Below, piece by piece: positions 1-7,097 of a DNA stretch of 7,417 bases (the first letter of the stretch is position 1; every line of letters begins with the position of its first letter). The translations under genes were made by a program, and so were the position numbers. Source of the stretch: Bacillota bacterium (GTDB lineage: Bacteria; Bacillota_I; Bacilli_A; Acholeplasmatales; Acholeplasmataceae); NCBI GenBank assembly GCA_023458995.1, contig JAEWVV010000148.1, positions 1 through 7,417 of the forward strand. The letters are read 5' to 3'. The notes below the pieces were generated by a model. The model had not been told where the DNA came from and did no database searches. It saw only the letters and a list, made by a program, of their open reading frames with translations.

Positions 1-51
1 GTCGTAACAAGGTATCCCTACGGGAACGTGGGGATGGATCACCTCCTTTCT
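1..51 (+). rRNA. 16S ribosomal RNA, 3' end (partial)
   Basis: Only the last ~51 nt of the small-subunit rRNA are present. They include the universal GTCGTAACAAGG segment of helix 44, its returning strand, and the 3' tail GGATCACCTCCTTTCT. The tail carries the anti-Shine-Dalgarno core CCTCC (42-46), which matches the AGGGG, GAGGTG, AGGAAG and GAGGG ribosome binding sites of the protein genes in this window. The gene begins upstream of the window. The exact mature 3' end (49-51) is by analogy with Bacillota. Confidence 0.96.
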
Positions 52-63
52 AAGGAGAAAGGC

Positions 64-81
64 GATGCTTAATTAAGCATC
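64..81. repeat. Perfect 18-nt palindrome in rRNA spacer
   Basis: GATGCTTAATTAAGCATC is an exact inverted repeat with no loop bases left over. As RNA it could fold into a short hairpin of 7 bp with a 4-nt AATT loop. It lies ~12 nt after the end of 16S and is followed by AAAAAC rather than a T-run, so it is not an intrinsic terminator. A role in rRNA precursor processing is possible but not shown. Confidence 0.5.
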
Positions 82-118
82 AAAAACTTTATCCAAACAC
101 TCATCATATTCAGTTTTG

Positions 119-139
119 AAAGACCTTCAACCGGTCTTT
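119..139 (+). repeat. 7-bp hairpin in rRNA spacer
   Basis: AAAGACC (119-125) pairs perfectly with GGTCTTT (133-139) around a 7-nt loop. It is followed by only one further T and then AAATAAG, so it is a weak terminator candidate. Being inside an rRNA operon upstream of the boxA-like motif, it more likely serves processing or antitermination. Function is inferred only from position. Confidence 0.45.
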
Positions 140-158
140 TAAATAAGTAAGGTTTGAT

Positions 159-187
159 CTTTGAAAAGTAGATAAATTATGTCGTAA
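159..187 (+). promoter_or_regulatory. 5' arm of the 23S rRNA processing stem
   Basis: CTTTGAAAAGTAGATAAATT and the following bases (159-180) are complementary to 3056-3077 downstream of 23S, with two G-G mismatches and one G-U in 22 positions. CGTAA (183-187) continues the pairing with TTACG (3050-3054). This is the long flanking stem that RNase III or Mini-III type enzymes cut to release pre-23S rRNA. The pairing is read directly from the sequence; the enzyme is from general knowledge. Confidence 0.8.
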
Positions 188-202
188 ACAAAAGAAATGT
201 AA

Positions 203-3044
<2,842 letters not shown>

Positions 3045-3049
3045 GCAGT

Positions 3050-3077
3050 TTACGAATAATTTATCTAGTTTTGAGAG
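3050..3077 (+). promoter_or_regulatory. 3' arm of the 23S rRNA processing stem
   Basis: TTACG (3050-3054) and the 22 nt at 3056-3077 pair with 183-187 and 159-180 in the spacer before 23S. The stem brings together both ends of pre-23S rRNA. The arm ends 1-3 nt before 5S rRNA, so cutting here also frees the 5S precursor. Confidence 0.8.
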
Positions 3078-3078
3078 A

Positions 3079-3190
3079 TGTCTGGTGACGATGGCGAAGT
3101 GGACACACCTGTTCCCATCCCGAACACAGAAGTTAAGCACTTCAGCGCCGACGATAGTTCTAAGGAGCAAAAATAGGTCGTTGCCAGGCA
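3079..3190 (+). rRNA. 5S ribosomal RNA
   Basis: The terminal helix TGTCTGG (3079-3085) pairs with CCAGGCA (3184-3190) with one G-U. Between them lie the canonical GATGGCGAAG, CCCATCCCGAACACAGAAGT and AGCGCCGA segments of bacterial 5S. The length of ~112 nt is slightly short, as is common in Mollicutes. The exact ends are uncertain by 1-2 nt. It is co-transcribed with 23S upstream and the tRNA cluster downstream. Confidence 0.94.
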
Positions 3191-3207
3191 GTATCTCTAT
3201 TTTTAAT

Positions 3208-3283
3208 GGGAGTTTAGCTCAGTTGGGAGAGCATCTGCCTTACAAGCAGAGGGTCAGCGGTTCGAGCCCGTTAACTCCCACCA
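3208..3283 (+). tRNA. tRNA-Val (anticodon UAC)
   Basis: A full cloverleaf can be drawn. The acceptor is GGGAGTT/AACTCCC with discriminator A and encoded CCA (3281-3283). The D-arm is GCTC..GAGC, the anticodon stem TCTGC/GCAGA has loop CTTACAA (TAC at 3241-3243), and the T-loop is TTCGAGC. It is first of the cluster, 17 nt after 5S rRNA, so it is probably part of the rRNA transcript. Confidence 0.97.
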
Positions 3284-3299
3284 CTTTTAATTTTAATCT

Positions 3300-3375
<76 letters not shown>

Positions 3376-3378
3376 CGC

Positions 3379-3454
3379 GACCCGTTAGCTCAGTCGGTAG
3401 AGCACTTGACTTTTAATCAAGGTGTCGTAAGTTCGATTCTTACACGGGTCACCA
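3379..3454 (+). tRNA. tRNA-Lys (anticodon UUU)
   Basis: The acceptor GACCCGT/ACGGGTC has one T-A closing pair, discriminator A and encoded CCA. The anticodon stem TTGA/TCAA encloses CTTTTAA with TTT at 3412-3414. It lies only 3 nt after tRNA-Thr, so the two must be released from a shared precursor. Confidence 0.97.
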
Positions 3455-3463
3455 CTTTTCAAT

Positions 3464-3551
3464 GCCTCGATGGTGAAATAGGTAGACACGTGGGACTTAA
3501 AATCCCATGGATGATGAATCCGTGCCGGTTCAAGTCCGGCTCGAGGTACCA
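3464..3551 (+). tRNA. tRNA-Leu (anticodon UAA)
   Basis: This is a class II tRNA of 88 nt with a long variable arm (TGGATGATGAATCCG region, ~3507-3521). The acceptor GCCTCGA/TCGAGGT contains a G1-U72 wobble. The discriminator is A and CCA is encoded. The anticodon loop CTTAAAA has TAA at 3498-3500, reading UUA/UUG, the dominant Leu codons in AT-rich genomes. Confidence 0.97.
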
Positions 3552-3569
3552 TTATGGCTTATCTGAAAT

Positions 3570-3645
3570 GGGGCTTTAGCTCAGCTGGGAGAGCGCCTGT
3601 TTTGCACGCAGGAGGTCAGGGGTTCGATCCCCCTAAGCTCCACCA
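3570..3645 (+). tRNA. tRNA-Ala (anticodon UGC)
   Basis: The acceptor is GGGGCTT/AAGCTCC and contains G3-U70, the alanyl-tRNA synthetase identity element. The discriminator is A and CCA is encoded. The anticodon stem CCTGT/GCAGG encloses TTTGCAC with TGC at 3603-3605. Confidence 0.97.
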
Positions 3646-3713
3646 TTCATTTGGATAAGGCATTGAGTTTTAGGTTTCAAACACAGTTCATCTAATCTCT
3701 TTAGATGCTAGAT
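3646..3713 (+). other. Long spacer between tRNA-Ala and tRNA-Met, with a hairpin
   Basis: At 68 nt this is the longest gap in the otherwise tight tRNA cluster. It contains a perfect 7-bp hairpin: CATCTAA (3689-3695) with TTAGATG (3701-3707) around a 5-nt loop. CTAGAT follows instead of a T-run, so it is not a convincing terminator. A processing role or a relic of a lost tRNA is possible. No gene is visible. Confidence 0.5.
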
Positions 3714-3790
3714 GGCGGCGTAGCTCAGTTGGCTAGAGCGTACGGTTCATACCCGTGAGGTCGAGGGTTCGACCCCCCCCGCCGCTACCA
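3714..3790 (+). tRNA. tRNA-Met, elongator (anticodon CAU)
   Basis: The acceptor GGCGGCG/CGCCGCT has a G1-U72 wobble, as in the Bacillus elongator tRNA-Met. The discriminator is A and CCA is encoded. The anticodon stem TACGG/CCGTG encloses TTCATAC with CAT at 3748-3750. The T-arm is GAGGG, loop TTCGACC, CCCCC, which leaves an A-C mismatch at 50-64 beside a run of eight C (3773-3780). The mismatch is either real or a base-call error in the C-run. The elongator assignment rests on resemblance to the Bacillus gene and on its place just after Ala and before Ile2. Confidence 0.92.
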
Positions 3791-3794
3791 GTTT

Positions 3795-3871
3795 GGACCC
3801 GTAGCTCAGTTGGTTAGAGCTACCGGCTCATAACCGGTTGGCCGTAGGTTCGAGTCCTACCGGGTCCACCA
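3795..3871 (+). tRNA. tRNA-Ile2 (anticodon CAU, presumed lysidine-modified)
   Basis: The acceptor GGACCCG/CGGGTCC has discriminator A and encoded CCA. The anticodon stem ACCGG/CCGGT encloses CTCATAA with CAT at 3829-3831. The genomic anticodon reads Met. The body resembles the Bacillus tRNA-Ile2 (GGACC acceptor, GTAGGTTCGAGTCCTAC T-arm) and the position between elongator Met and Ser matches that cluster, so C34 is expected to be modified to lysidine by TilS to read AUA. The alternative is a second elongator Met. Confidence 0.85.
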
Positions 3872-3913
3872 ACTAACCAACTATACAACGAAATAAAATT
3901 ATGTTATAATGTT

Positions 3914-4003
3914 GGAGGAATACCCAAGCTGGCTGAAGGGATCGGTCTTGAAAACCGACAGGCTGTAAAAGGCGCGGGGGTTCGAATCCCTCTTCCTCCG
4001 CCA
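3914..4003 (+). tRNA. tRNA-Ser (anticodon UGA)
   Basis: This is a class II tRNA of 90 nt with a long variable arm (~3960-3976). The acceptor GGAGGAA/TTCCTCC has discriminator G and encoded CCA (4001-4003), as expected for Ser. The anticodon loop CTTGAAA has TGA at 3949-3951. The 42-nt gap before it contains a -10-like TATAAT that is too close to the gene to yield a full precursor. Confidence 0.97.
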
Positions 4004-4039
4004 CGAGAAGTCTAATAAAATTGATATAGTTTTTAATAT

Positions 4040-4116
<77 letters not shown>

Positions 4117-4121
4117 AAAAA

Positions 4122-4197
4122 GGTCCGGTGGTGTAGTGGTTAACATGCCAGTCTGTCACACTGGAGATCGCGGGTTCAATTCCCGTCCGGACCGCCA
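4122..4197 (+). tRNA. tRNA-Asp (anticodon GUC)
   Basis: The acceptor GGTCCGG/CCGGACC has discriminator G and encoded CCA (4195-4197). The anticodon stem CCAGT/ACTGG encloses CTGTCAC with GTC at 4155-4157. It lies 5 nt after fMet and 6 nt before Phe. Confidence 0.97.
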
Positions 4198-4203
4198 TTA
4201 TTA

Positions 4204-4279
4204 GGCTCTGTAGCTCAGTTGGTAGAGCAAAGGACTGAAAATCCTTGTGTCGGCAGTTCAATTCTGCCCGGAGCCACCA
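4204..4279 (+). tRNA. tRNA-Phe (anticodon GAA), last of the cluster
   Basis: The acceptor GGCTCTG/CGGAGCC has one U-G, discriminator A and encoded CCA (4277-4279). The anticodon stem AGGA/TCCT encloses CTGAAAA with GAA at 4237-4239. Bacillus-type clusters continue with His and others after Phe. Here the array stops, a terminator-like hairpin follows, and mobile-element genes begin. Tyrosine recombinases often use tRNA 3' ends, so the 3' half of this gene is a candidate attachment site. This is an inference because no second copy is present in the window. Confidence 0.97.
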
Positions 4280-4293
4280 TGGAGACCTTAAAT

Positions 4294-4320
4294 AAGCCAT
4301 TGATAGTGGCTTTTTCTTTT
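4294..4320 (+). terminator. Intrinsic terminator of the rRNA-tRNA operon
   Basis: AAGCCA (4294-4299) pairs with TGGCTT (4307-4312) around a 7-nt loop, followed by TTTCTTTT. The hairpin starts 15 nt after the CCA of tRNA-Phe, the expected place to end the rrn-tRNA transcript. The stem is only 6 bp, so strength is moderate. Confidence 0.75.
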
Positions 4321-4377
4321 GGGTTTTAGGAGTTTGTCCTTGTGTCACTTAAGTTATATGTAATTTAATTGTTTGAA

Positions 4378-4386
4378 TGGTATAAT
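4378..4386 (+). promoter_or_regulatory. Extended -10 promoter for the DUF2441-like gene
   Basis: TGGTATAAT combines a perfect TATAAT hexamer (4381-4386) with the TGn extension, 25 nt before the start codon. No good -35 is found 16-18 nt upstream, which an extended -10 can tolerate. Transcription would start near 4392, giving a ~20-nt leader that contains the AGGGG ribosome binding site (4401-4405). Confidence 0.65.
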
Positions 4387-4411
4387 TAAAATAAAACGAT
4401 AGGGGAAAAAT

Positions 4412-5056
4412 ATGATTGAAGTACAAGAGGCGGAATATTTACATATTCATAGAGCAAATGCTTTAAGTAATCACTGGAATGTAGGAGCTAAATTTTTTTT
4501 CAACGGAGTAAAGAATAATTTTAGTAGTTATTTTGAGAATACTAACTTTGGTATAACCATGGGAAGTGAATTCATTGATGTTCTTGTATTTTTACAACAT
4601 GTAATTAGTGCACATGAAGGTATCACACAAAGAGTAGAAGTAATTGAAAGTAATGATGGTTATAATTTATTAGAGGCAATAAAAAAGGCAAGAACGCTAA
4701 TAAACGAGTATAATATTCAAATAAGAGAGAGTTTTTTCGAAGAAGTTAGAAGATTAAATTTCACTAATCATCCCTCAAGACAGAATTGTATTTGGGTCAT
4801 AGAAAATAACGAAGAATCACTTGAATATTGGAAGGCAAGACTAAATTTTAATCCAACCAAAGATAAAATTTTTAAATTAAAACTAACAGGAAAAATTCAT
4901 AAAGCGAGTCAATCATATTTAGAGATAAATACAATCAATGGTAGGTTGTGGAGAGAAAGGGCGTTCAAATATTGGTCTGGGGCGAACGAAAGAGGTCAAG
5001 ATGACTATGAGCTTTTATTTGAGGGTTTTGTTGAAGTTGTTGAAGAAATACACTAA
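4412..5056 (+). CDS. DUF2441-like protein, possible cargo gene
   Basis: This is a 214-residue soluble protein with no signal peptide or membrane segment. ATG 4412 is chosen because AGGGG (4401-4405) sits 6 nt upstream behind an extended -10 promoter. The sequence resembles the DUF2441 family of uncharacterised bacterial proteins, recognised from memory rather than a search. Features are an N-terminal YLHIHR (9-14) followed by W22 and G25, a central EEVRR (110-114), a PSRxxCIWV block (121-129), EYW (138-140), IFKLKLTGKIH (153-163), YWSG (187-190) and YELLFEG (199-205). The spaced H/R, S and E blocks recall ADP-ribosyltransferase-type folds, which would suggest a toxin or defence effector, but this is speculation. 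The gene has its own promoter. Its stop overlaps the stop of the convergent recombinase gene by 4 nt, so the two probably travelled together. Biochemical role is unknown. Confidence 0.85.
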   Translation: MIEVQEAEYLHIHRANALSNHWNVGAKFFFNGVKNNFSSYFENTNFGITMGSEFIDVLVFLQHVISAHEGITQRVEVIESNDGYNLLEAIKKARTLINEYNIQIRESFFEEVRRLNFTNHPSRQNCIWVIENNEESLEYWKARLNFNPTKDKIFKLKLTGKIHKASQSYLEINTINGRLWRERAFKYWSGANERGQDDYELLFEGFVEVVEEIH

Positions 5057-5901
5057 GTCATTATCTGTTTGTAATTTTCAACAATATCGTTTTTATTCAA
5101 ATGTAAATATTTTTGTGTAGTTTTTAAATTTGTATGACCGAGTAATAATCTTAATGTTTCTAAATCACCACCATTTCTAATAAATGTGGTTGCAAATGTA
5201 TGTCGCCATTTATGAGGTGTGATATTCTCTTGGATATCTAACCTCTTTTTTATTCTATAAATATAACACTCAATAGAAGAAGTTGTTAGTTTATTACCAG
5301 TGTTAAAATCAAAGAATAAATAATCTTCAATTTTATGAGTGACAATAAACTTCATAAGTAGTTTTTTTGTTGATTCAGTAAAACATACATATCTATCAAT
5401 ATCTGTTTTGGTTACTTTTACATGTATAGAAGAAGTATCAAAATCTATATCTCTTTTTCTTAAATGTATCATTTCATTCATTCTTAAACCGGTATCAAGG
5501 AGCAATTTGAGAAAAACATAATTTCTAAACATGAATCTATTCTTCATATTCTTTTGAAGATAATTAAAAATCTTGTTGATGGTTTCTTTTGAAATGGTTG
5601 GAATAGTCTTTTTGCGTTCTTTTAGTTTACTGAACTTAATTACACGACCGGTTGCATATTTCACAATGGTTTTTAAAGCCGTTATATGCTTGTTAATGGT
5701 TGCGTTTGAAATAGTAGGTGTAATCTCTTTGAGTTTAATAATATAGTTTAAAATATCATCATCTGAGATATCATCACATTCAAGCTTTCCCATGTGTTCA
5801 GAAAGCATTTTAAAAAGATAGACATAATAATCTTGTGTGCCTTTAGATTTGGTGACAGTAGTATATTTTCTAAATTGTTCAATAGCTTTATTAAGTATCA
5901 T
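5053..5901 (-). CDS. Tyrosine recombinase / phage-type integrase
   Basis: This 282-residue site-specific recombinase cuts and rejoins DNA through a 3'-phosphotyrosine, here presumably integrating and excising the element. The N-terminal SAM-like core-binding domain spans about residues 1-90. The catalytic domain spans about 100-282 with every expected residue: R140 (DTGLRMNEM), K165 (VTKTD), H230 and R233 (HKWRHTFA), H256 (LLGHTN) and nucleophile Y265 (QKYLH). The length is typical of small XerC/D-like integrases. ATG 5901 is supported by GAGGG (5909-5913) 7 nt upstream, inside the end of rep. The gap to rep is only 3 nt, so the two are co-transcribed and probably translationally coupled. It overlaps the convergent gene's stop by 4 nt. 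Housekeeping Xer is unlikely given the neighbours. Confidence 0.95.
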   Translation of the reverse strand: MILNKAIEQFRKYTTVTKSKGTQDYYVYLFKMLSEHMGKLECDDISDDDILNYIIKLKEITPTISNATINKHITALKTIVKYATGRVIKFSKLKERKKTIPTISKETINKIFNYLQKNMKNRFMFRNYVFLKLLLDTGLRMNEMIHLRKRDIDFDTSSIHVKVTKTDIDRYVCFTESTKKLLMKFIVTHKIEDYLFFDFNTGNKLTTSSIECYIYRIKKRLDIQENITPHKWRHTFATTFIRNGGDLETLRLLLGHTNLKTTQKYLHLNKNDIVENYKQIMT

Positions 5902-5904
5902 AGT

Positions 5905-6864
5905 CTATCCCTCAACTTTCACTTTGTCGCCGAAAAGAGAAATAGCGGATTCAACTAAATCCTTGCTTTGTGTTTCTTCTTGGATTGTGTCATAAGTTTT
6001 AACTTCTTCAAGATTACCAATAAAATGAATTCTTCTTTGGAAAGCCTTGTATGTTTGTATATCTTGATTTTTAATCCATATGTATTGATCTTCGAATTTC
6101 CAATTAGAGACAATATACACTTTTTCATAACAAGCCACCCTATTTGTATATCTTGCGGGTAATTTGATAGGTTGTCCATCAAGATAATGAAGCATTTGTT
6201 CAATACGAAGTGAGTCTCTAAATTCTTCAAACACAATAACTGGTTCACCATCGTATGAATCAAAAGGGTGTTCATAATCTGTTACGACATATATATATTC
6301 GTATCCATATTTCTCAGCTATATATCTTGTCTTGCCAATTCCTGGTTCTCCGTATAAATAAACAACATTTAATGGTCTATAAATCGCTCCATATTTTTCC
6401 TCAAGAATATCTTGTCTAAGTTCTTTTAAATGATTACCATTTCTTAAACACTGACTCGGATAAATTTTCCTAATGTTTTTAATAGAATGACCCTCTTCAA
6501 CCATTAAAACCATATCTTCTATGTCTGTTCGTTTACCTTGAATTGGTAATTCACCCCAAATTGTAGGTTCACCTATTCTTGAATCTGTTTTAGTGCAATA
6601 ATCTGAAGCTTGTTCTGGTGTTCCTTTTGCTATTTCTATATGAGCGTTAGGAAATAGCCTTTTAATCATTTCAAAAGTTTTAGCGTGTCTGAATGACATA
6701 TATATTTGATGGTGTTTTGTTCCTTGTTCACCTTGTTCAAGCTGAAAAGCGGTATATAAGATACTTGGTATATTGGTTATTAAGTTTAGTAGTTCCTTTG
6801 TTTCTAATGGGTCTGATTCTTTATAATTGTTTGTTAAGATCCAACTTCTTGACCTATTACTCAT
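5905..6864 (-). CDS. rep: CRESS-type rolling-circle replication initiator Rep (HUH endonuclease-SF3 helicase)
   Basis: This 319-residue protein has the two-domain layout of Reps from circoviruses and related bacterial pCRESS plasmids. The HUH nuclease domain has motif I WILTNN (8-13), motif II GTKHHQIYMSF (48-58; metal-ligand H51 and Q53) and motif III ASDYCTK (86-92), with nicking tyrosine Y89 and K92. The SF3 helicase domain has Walker A GEPGIGKT (172-179), Walker B VIVFEEF (209-215), motif C YIVSN (250-254) and a candidate arginine finger at RR (277-278). No catalytic residue is missing. It nicks the origin, stays bound to the 5' end and unwinds DNA for rolling-circle synthesis. Start ATG 6864 has AGGAAG (6872-6877) 7 nt upstream. 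Transcription comes from a consensus promoter ~142 nt upstream, with the origin hairpins in the leader. The recombinase follows after 3 nt. Confidence 0.95.
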   Translation of the reverse strand: MSNRSRSWILTNNYKESDPLETKELLNLITNIPSILYTAFQLEQGEQGTKHHQIYMSFRHAKTFEMIKRLFPNAHIEIAKGTPEQASDYCTKTDSRIGEPTIWGELPIQGKRTDIEDMVLMVEEGHSIKNIRKIYPSQCLRNGNHLKELRQDILEEKYGAIYRPLNVVYLYGEPGIGKTRYIAEKYGYEYIYVVTDYEHPFDSYDGEPVIVFEEFRDSLRIEQMLHYLDGQPIKLPARYTNRVACYEKVYIVSNWKFEDQYIWIKNQDIQTYKAFQRRIHFIGNLEEVKTYDTIQEETQSKDLVESAISLFGDKVKVEG

Positions 6865-6895
6865 ATTTACGCTTCCTTTCCTAGAATTTGCACAT

Positions 6896-6931
6896 AAGTG
6901 TGTAAAGGGTAATACTTACCTTTCCACACTT
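6896..6931 (-). other. Rolling-circle origin: CRESS-type stem-loop with nonanucleotide
   Basis: The stem is AAGTGTG plus AAAGG (6896-6902, 6904-6908) paired with CCTTT plus CACACTT (6919-6923, 6925-6931), with a single mismatch (6903 x 6924). It closes a 10-nt loop at 6909-6918. On the minus strand, the sense of rep, the loop reads TAAGTATTAC. It contains AAGTATTAC, the porcine circovirus nonanucleotide and a match to the general CRESS pattern ending TATTAC. By family analogy, Rep would cut between T6911 and A6910 on the minus strand. The hairpin lies 32 nt upstream of the rep start codon, inside the predicted rep leader. Confidence 0.88.
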
Positions 6932-6940
6932 TTAGTGTGG
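6924..6940. repeat. Alternative hairpin overlapping one arm of the origin stem
   Basis: CCACACT (6924-6930) pairs perfectly with AGTGTGG (6934-6940) around a TTT loop. It shares the CACACT arm with the origin stem-loop, so the two folds exclude each other. It could toggle the origin fold or simply present inverted Rep-binding repeats. The structure is seen directly; function is inferred. Confidence 0.6.
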
Positions 6941-6977
6941 GGGTGTGGTGTCATAAGACACCCACCACCACCCACAC
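6935..6977. repeat. GC-rich second stem-loop and GTGTGG repeats beside the origin
   Basis: Outer arms GTGTGGG (6935-6941) and CCCACAC (6971-6977) and a perfect inner hairpin GGTGTC-ATAA-GACACC (6947-6962) make an imperfect long stem-loop next to the origin. The unit GTGTGG occurs at 6935 and 6943 on the + strand and, inverted, at 6924-6929 and 6972-6977. These are plausible Rep-binding iterons. The minus strand over 6957-6980 is G-rich with five runs of two or three G, so it could also form a weak quadruplex. The GC content contrasts sharply with the surrounding AT-rich DNA. Confidence 0.65.
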
Positions 6978-6992
6978 CACAAAACCGATCAC

Positions 6993-7007
6993 TGTCCAAT
7001 GTGTACA
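6993..7007. promoter_or_regulatory. Operator-like pair O1, at the rep transcription start
   Basis: TGTCCA (6993-6998) and TGTACA (7002-7007) are spaced 9 bp start to start. The pair covers the predicted rep start site (~7006). It shares the extended unit ACTGTCCAATGTGTACAA with O2, which has a near-identical form. The binding partner is presumably the XRE protein encoded at 7098. Confidence 0.7.
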
Positions 7008-7012
7008 ACTAT

Positions 7013-7041
7013 ATTATACTGTCCAAAATGTACAATGTCAA
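7013..7041 (-). promoter_or_regulatory. Perfect consensus promoter of the rep-recombinase operon
   Basis: On the minus strand, TTGACA (7041-7036) is followed after exactly 17 nt by TATAAT (7018-7013). Both hexamers are perfect sigma-70/sigma-A consensus at ideal spacing. Transcription would start near 7006 and give a leader of ~142 nt before the rep ATG. Such a strong promoter needs repression; one operator-like pair lies entirely in its spacer and another covers the start site. Confidence 0.9.
7020..7034. promoter_or_regulatory. Operator-like pair O2, in the spacer of the rep promoter
   Basis: TGTCCA (7020-7025) and TGTACA (7029-7034) have the same 9-bp spacing as O1 and O3. The pair lies wholly between the -35 and -10 of the rep promoter, so occupancy would exclude RNA polymerase. 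A further partial half-site TGTCAA (7036-7041) is the -35 itself. Confidence 0.7.
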
Positions 7042-7049
7042 GTTAAATA

Positions 7050-7064
7050 TGTACAAAGTGTACA
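7050..7064. promoter_or_regulatory. Operator-like pair O3, on the regulator's own promoter
   Basis: Two exact TGTACA palindromes (7050-7055 and 7059-7064) sit 9 bp apart. They overlap the -35 and spacer of the regulator promoter, suggesting autoregulation. This is the only pair with two perfect half-sites, so it may be the highest-affinity site. Confidence 0.7.
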
Positions 7065-7078
7065 GAATATGTTATTAT
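7050..7078 (+). promoter_or_regulatory. Promoter of the XRE regulator gene
   Basis: An extended -10 TGTTATTAT (hexamer 7073-7078, TGn at 7070-7072) lies 17 nt after TGTACA (7050-7055), which matches the -35 consensus at four of six positions. The putative -35 is itself half of the third operator pair, so bound regulator would block this promoter. The start would be near 7084-7085, immediately before or within the ribosome binding site, so the leader is very short. Confidence 0.6.
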
Positions 7079-7097
7079 ATTATTGAGGTGAAACGCT

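Larger units (their letters stand above)
52..202 (+). other. 16S-23S internal transcribed spacer without tRNA genes
   Basis: This is about 150 nt of AT-rich spacer. It contains no tRNA gene, unlike many rRNA operons that carry Ile and/or Ala here. Visible structure is an 18-nt perfect palindrome (64-81), a 7-bp hairpin (119-139), a boxA-like segment TGATCTTTGA (155-164), and the 5' arm of the 23S processing stem (159-187). The boxA-like motif overlapping the processing arm is the arrangement seen in Firmicutes spacers. The antitermination role is inferred. Confidence 0.85.

Noticed and set aside
3902..3910. Extended -10 promoter TGTTATAAT before tRNA-Ser, with TATACA 17 nt upstream
   Set aside because: The predicted start (~3916-3917) falls inside tRNA-Ser, so it could not make an intact precursor. 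Probably a chance match in AT-rich spacer.
4364..4390. Inverted repeat TTTAATT/AATTAAA around the promoter of the DUF2441-like gene, considered as a dif-like recombination site or operator
   Set aside because: It is purely A/T, has a 13-nt spacer that does not fit the 11-6-11 layout of Xer sites, and is expected by chance in such AT-rich DNA.
5955..6275. 106-codon frame inside rep on the same strand
   Set aside because: Shadow frame of the fully motif-supported Rep reading frame.
6991..7064. Regularly spaced repeats considered as a CRISPR array or as plasmid iterons
   Set aside because: Units are too short (6-nt halves) and spacing too tight for CRISPR. Position on two promoters beside an XRE gene fits operators better than origin iterons.
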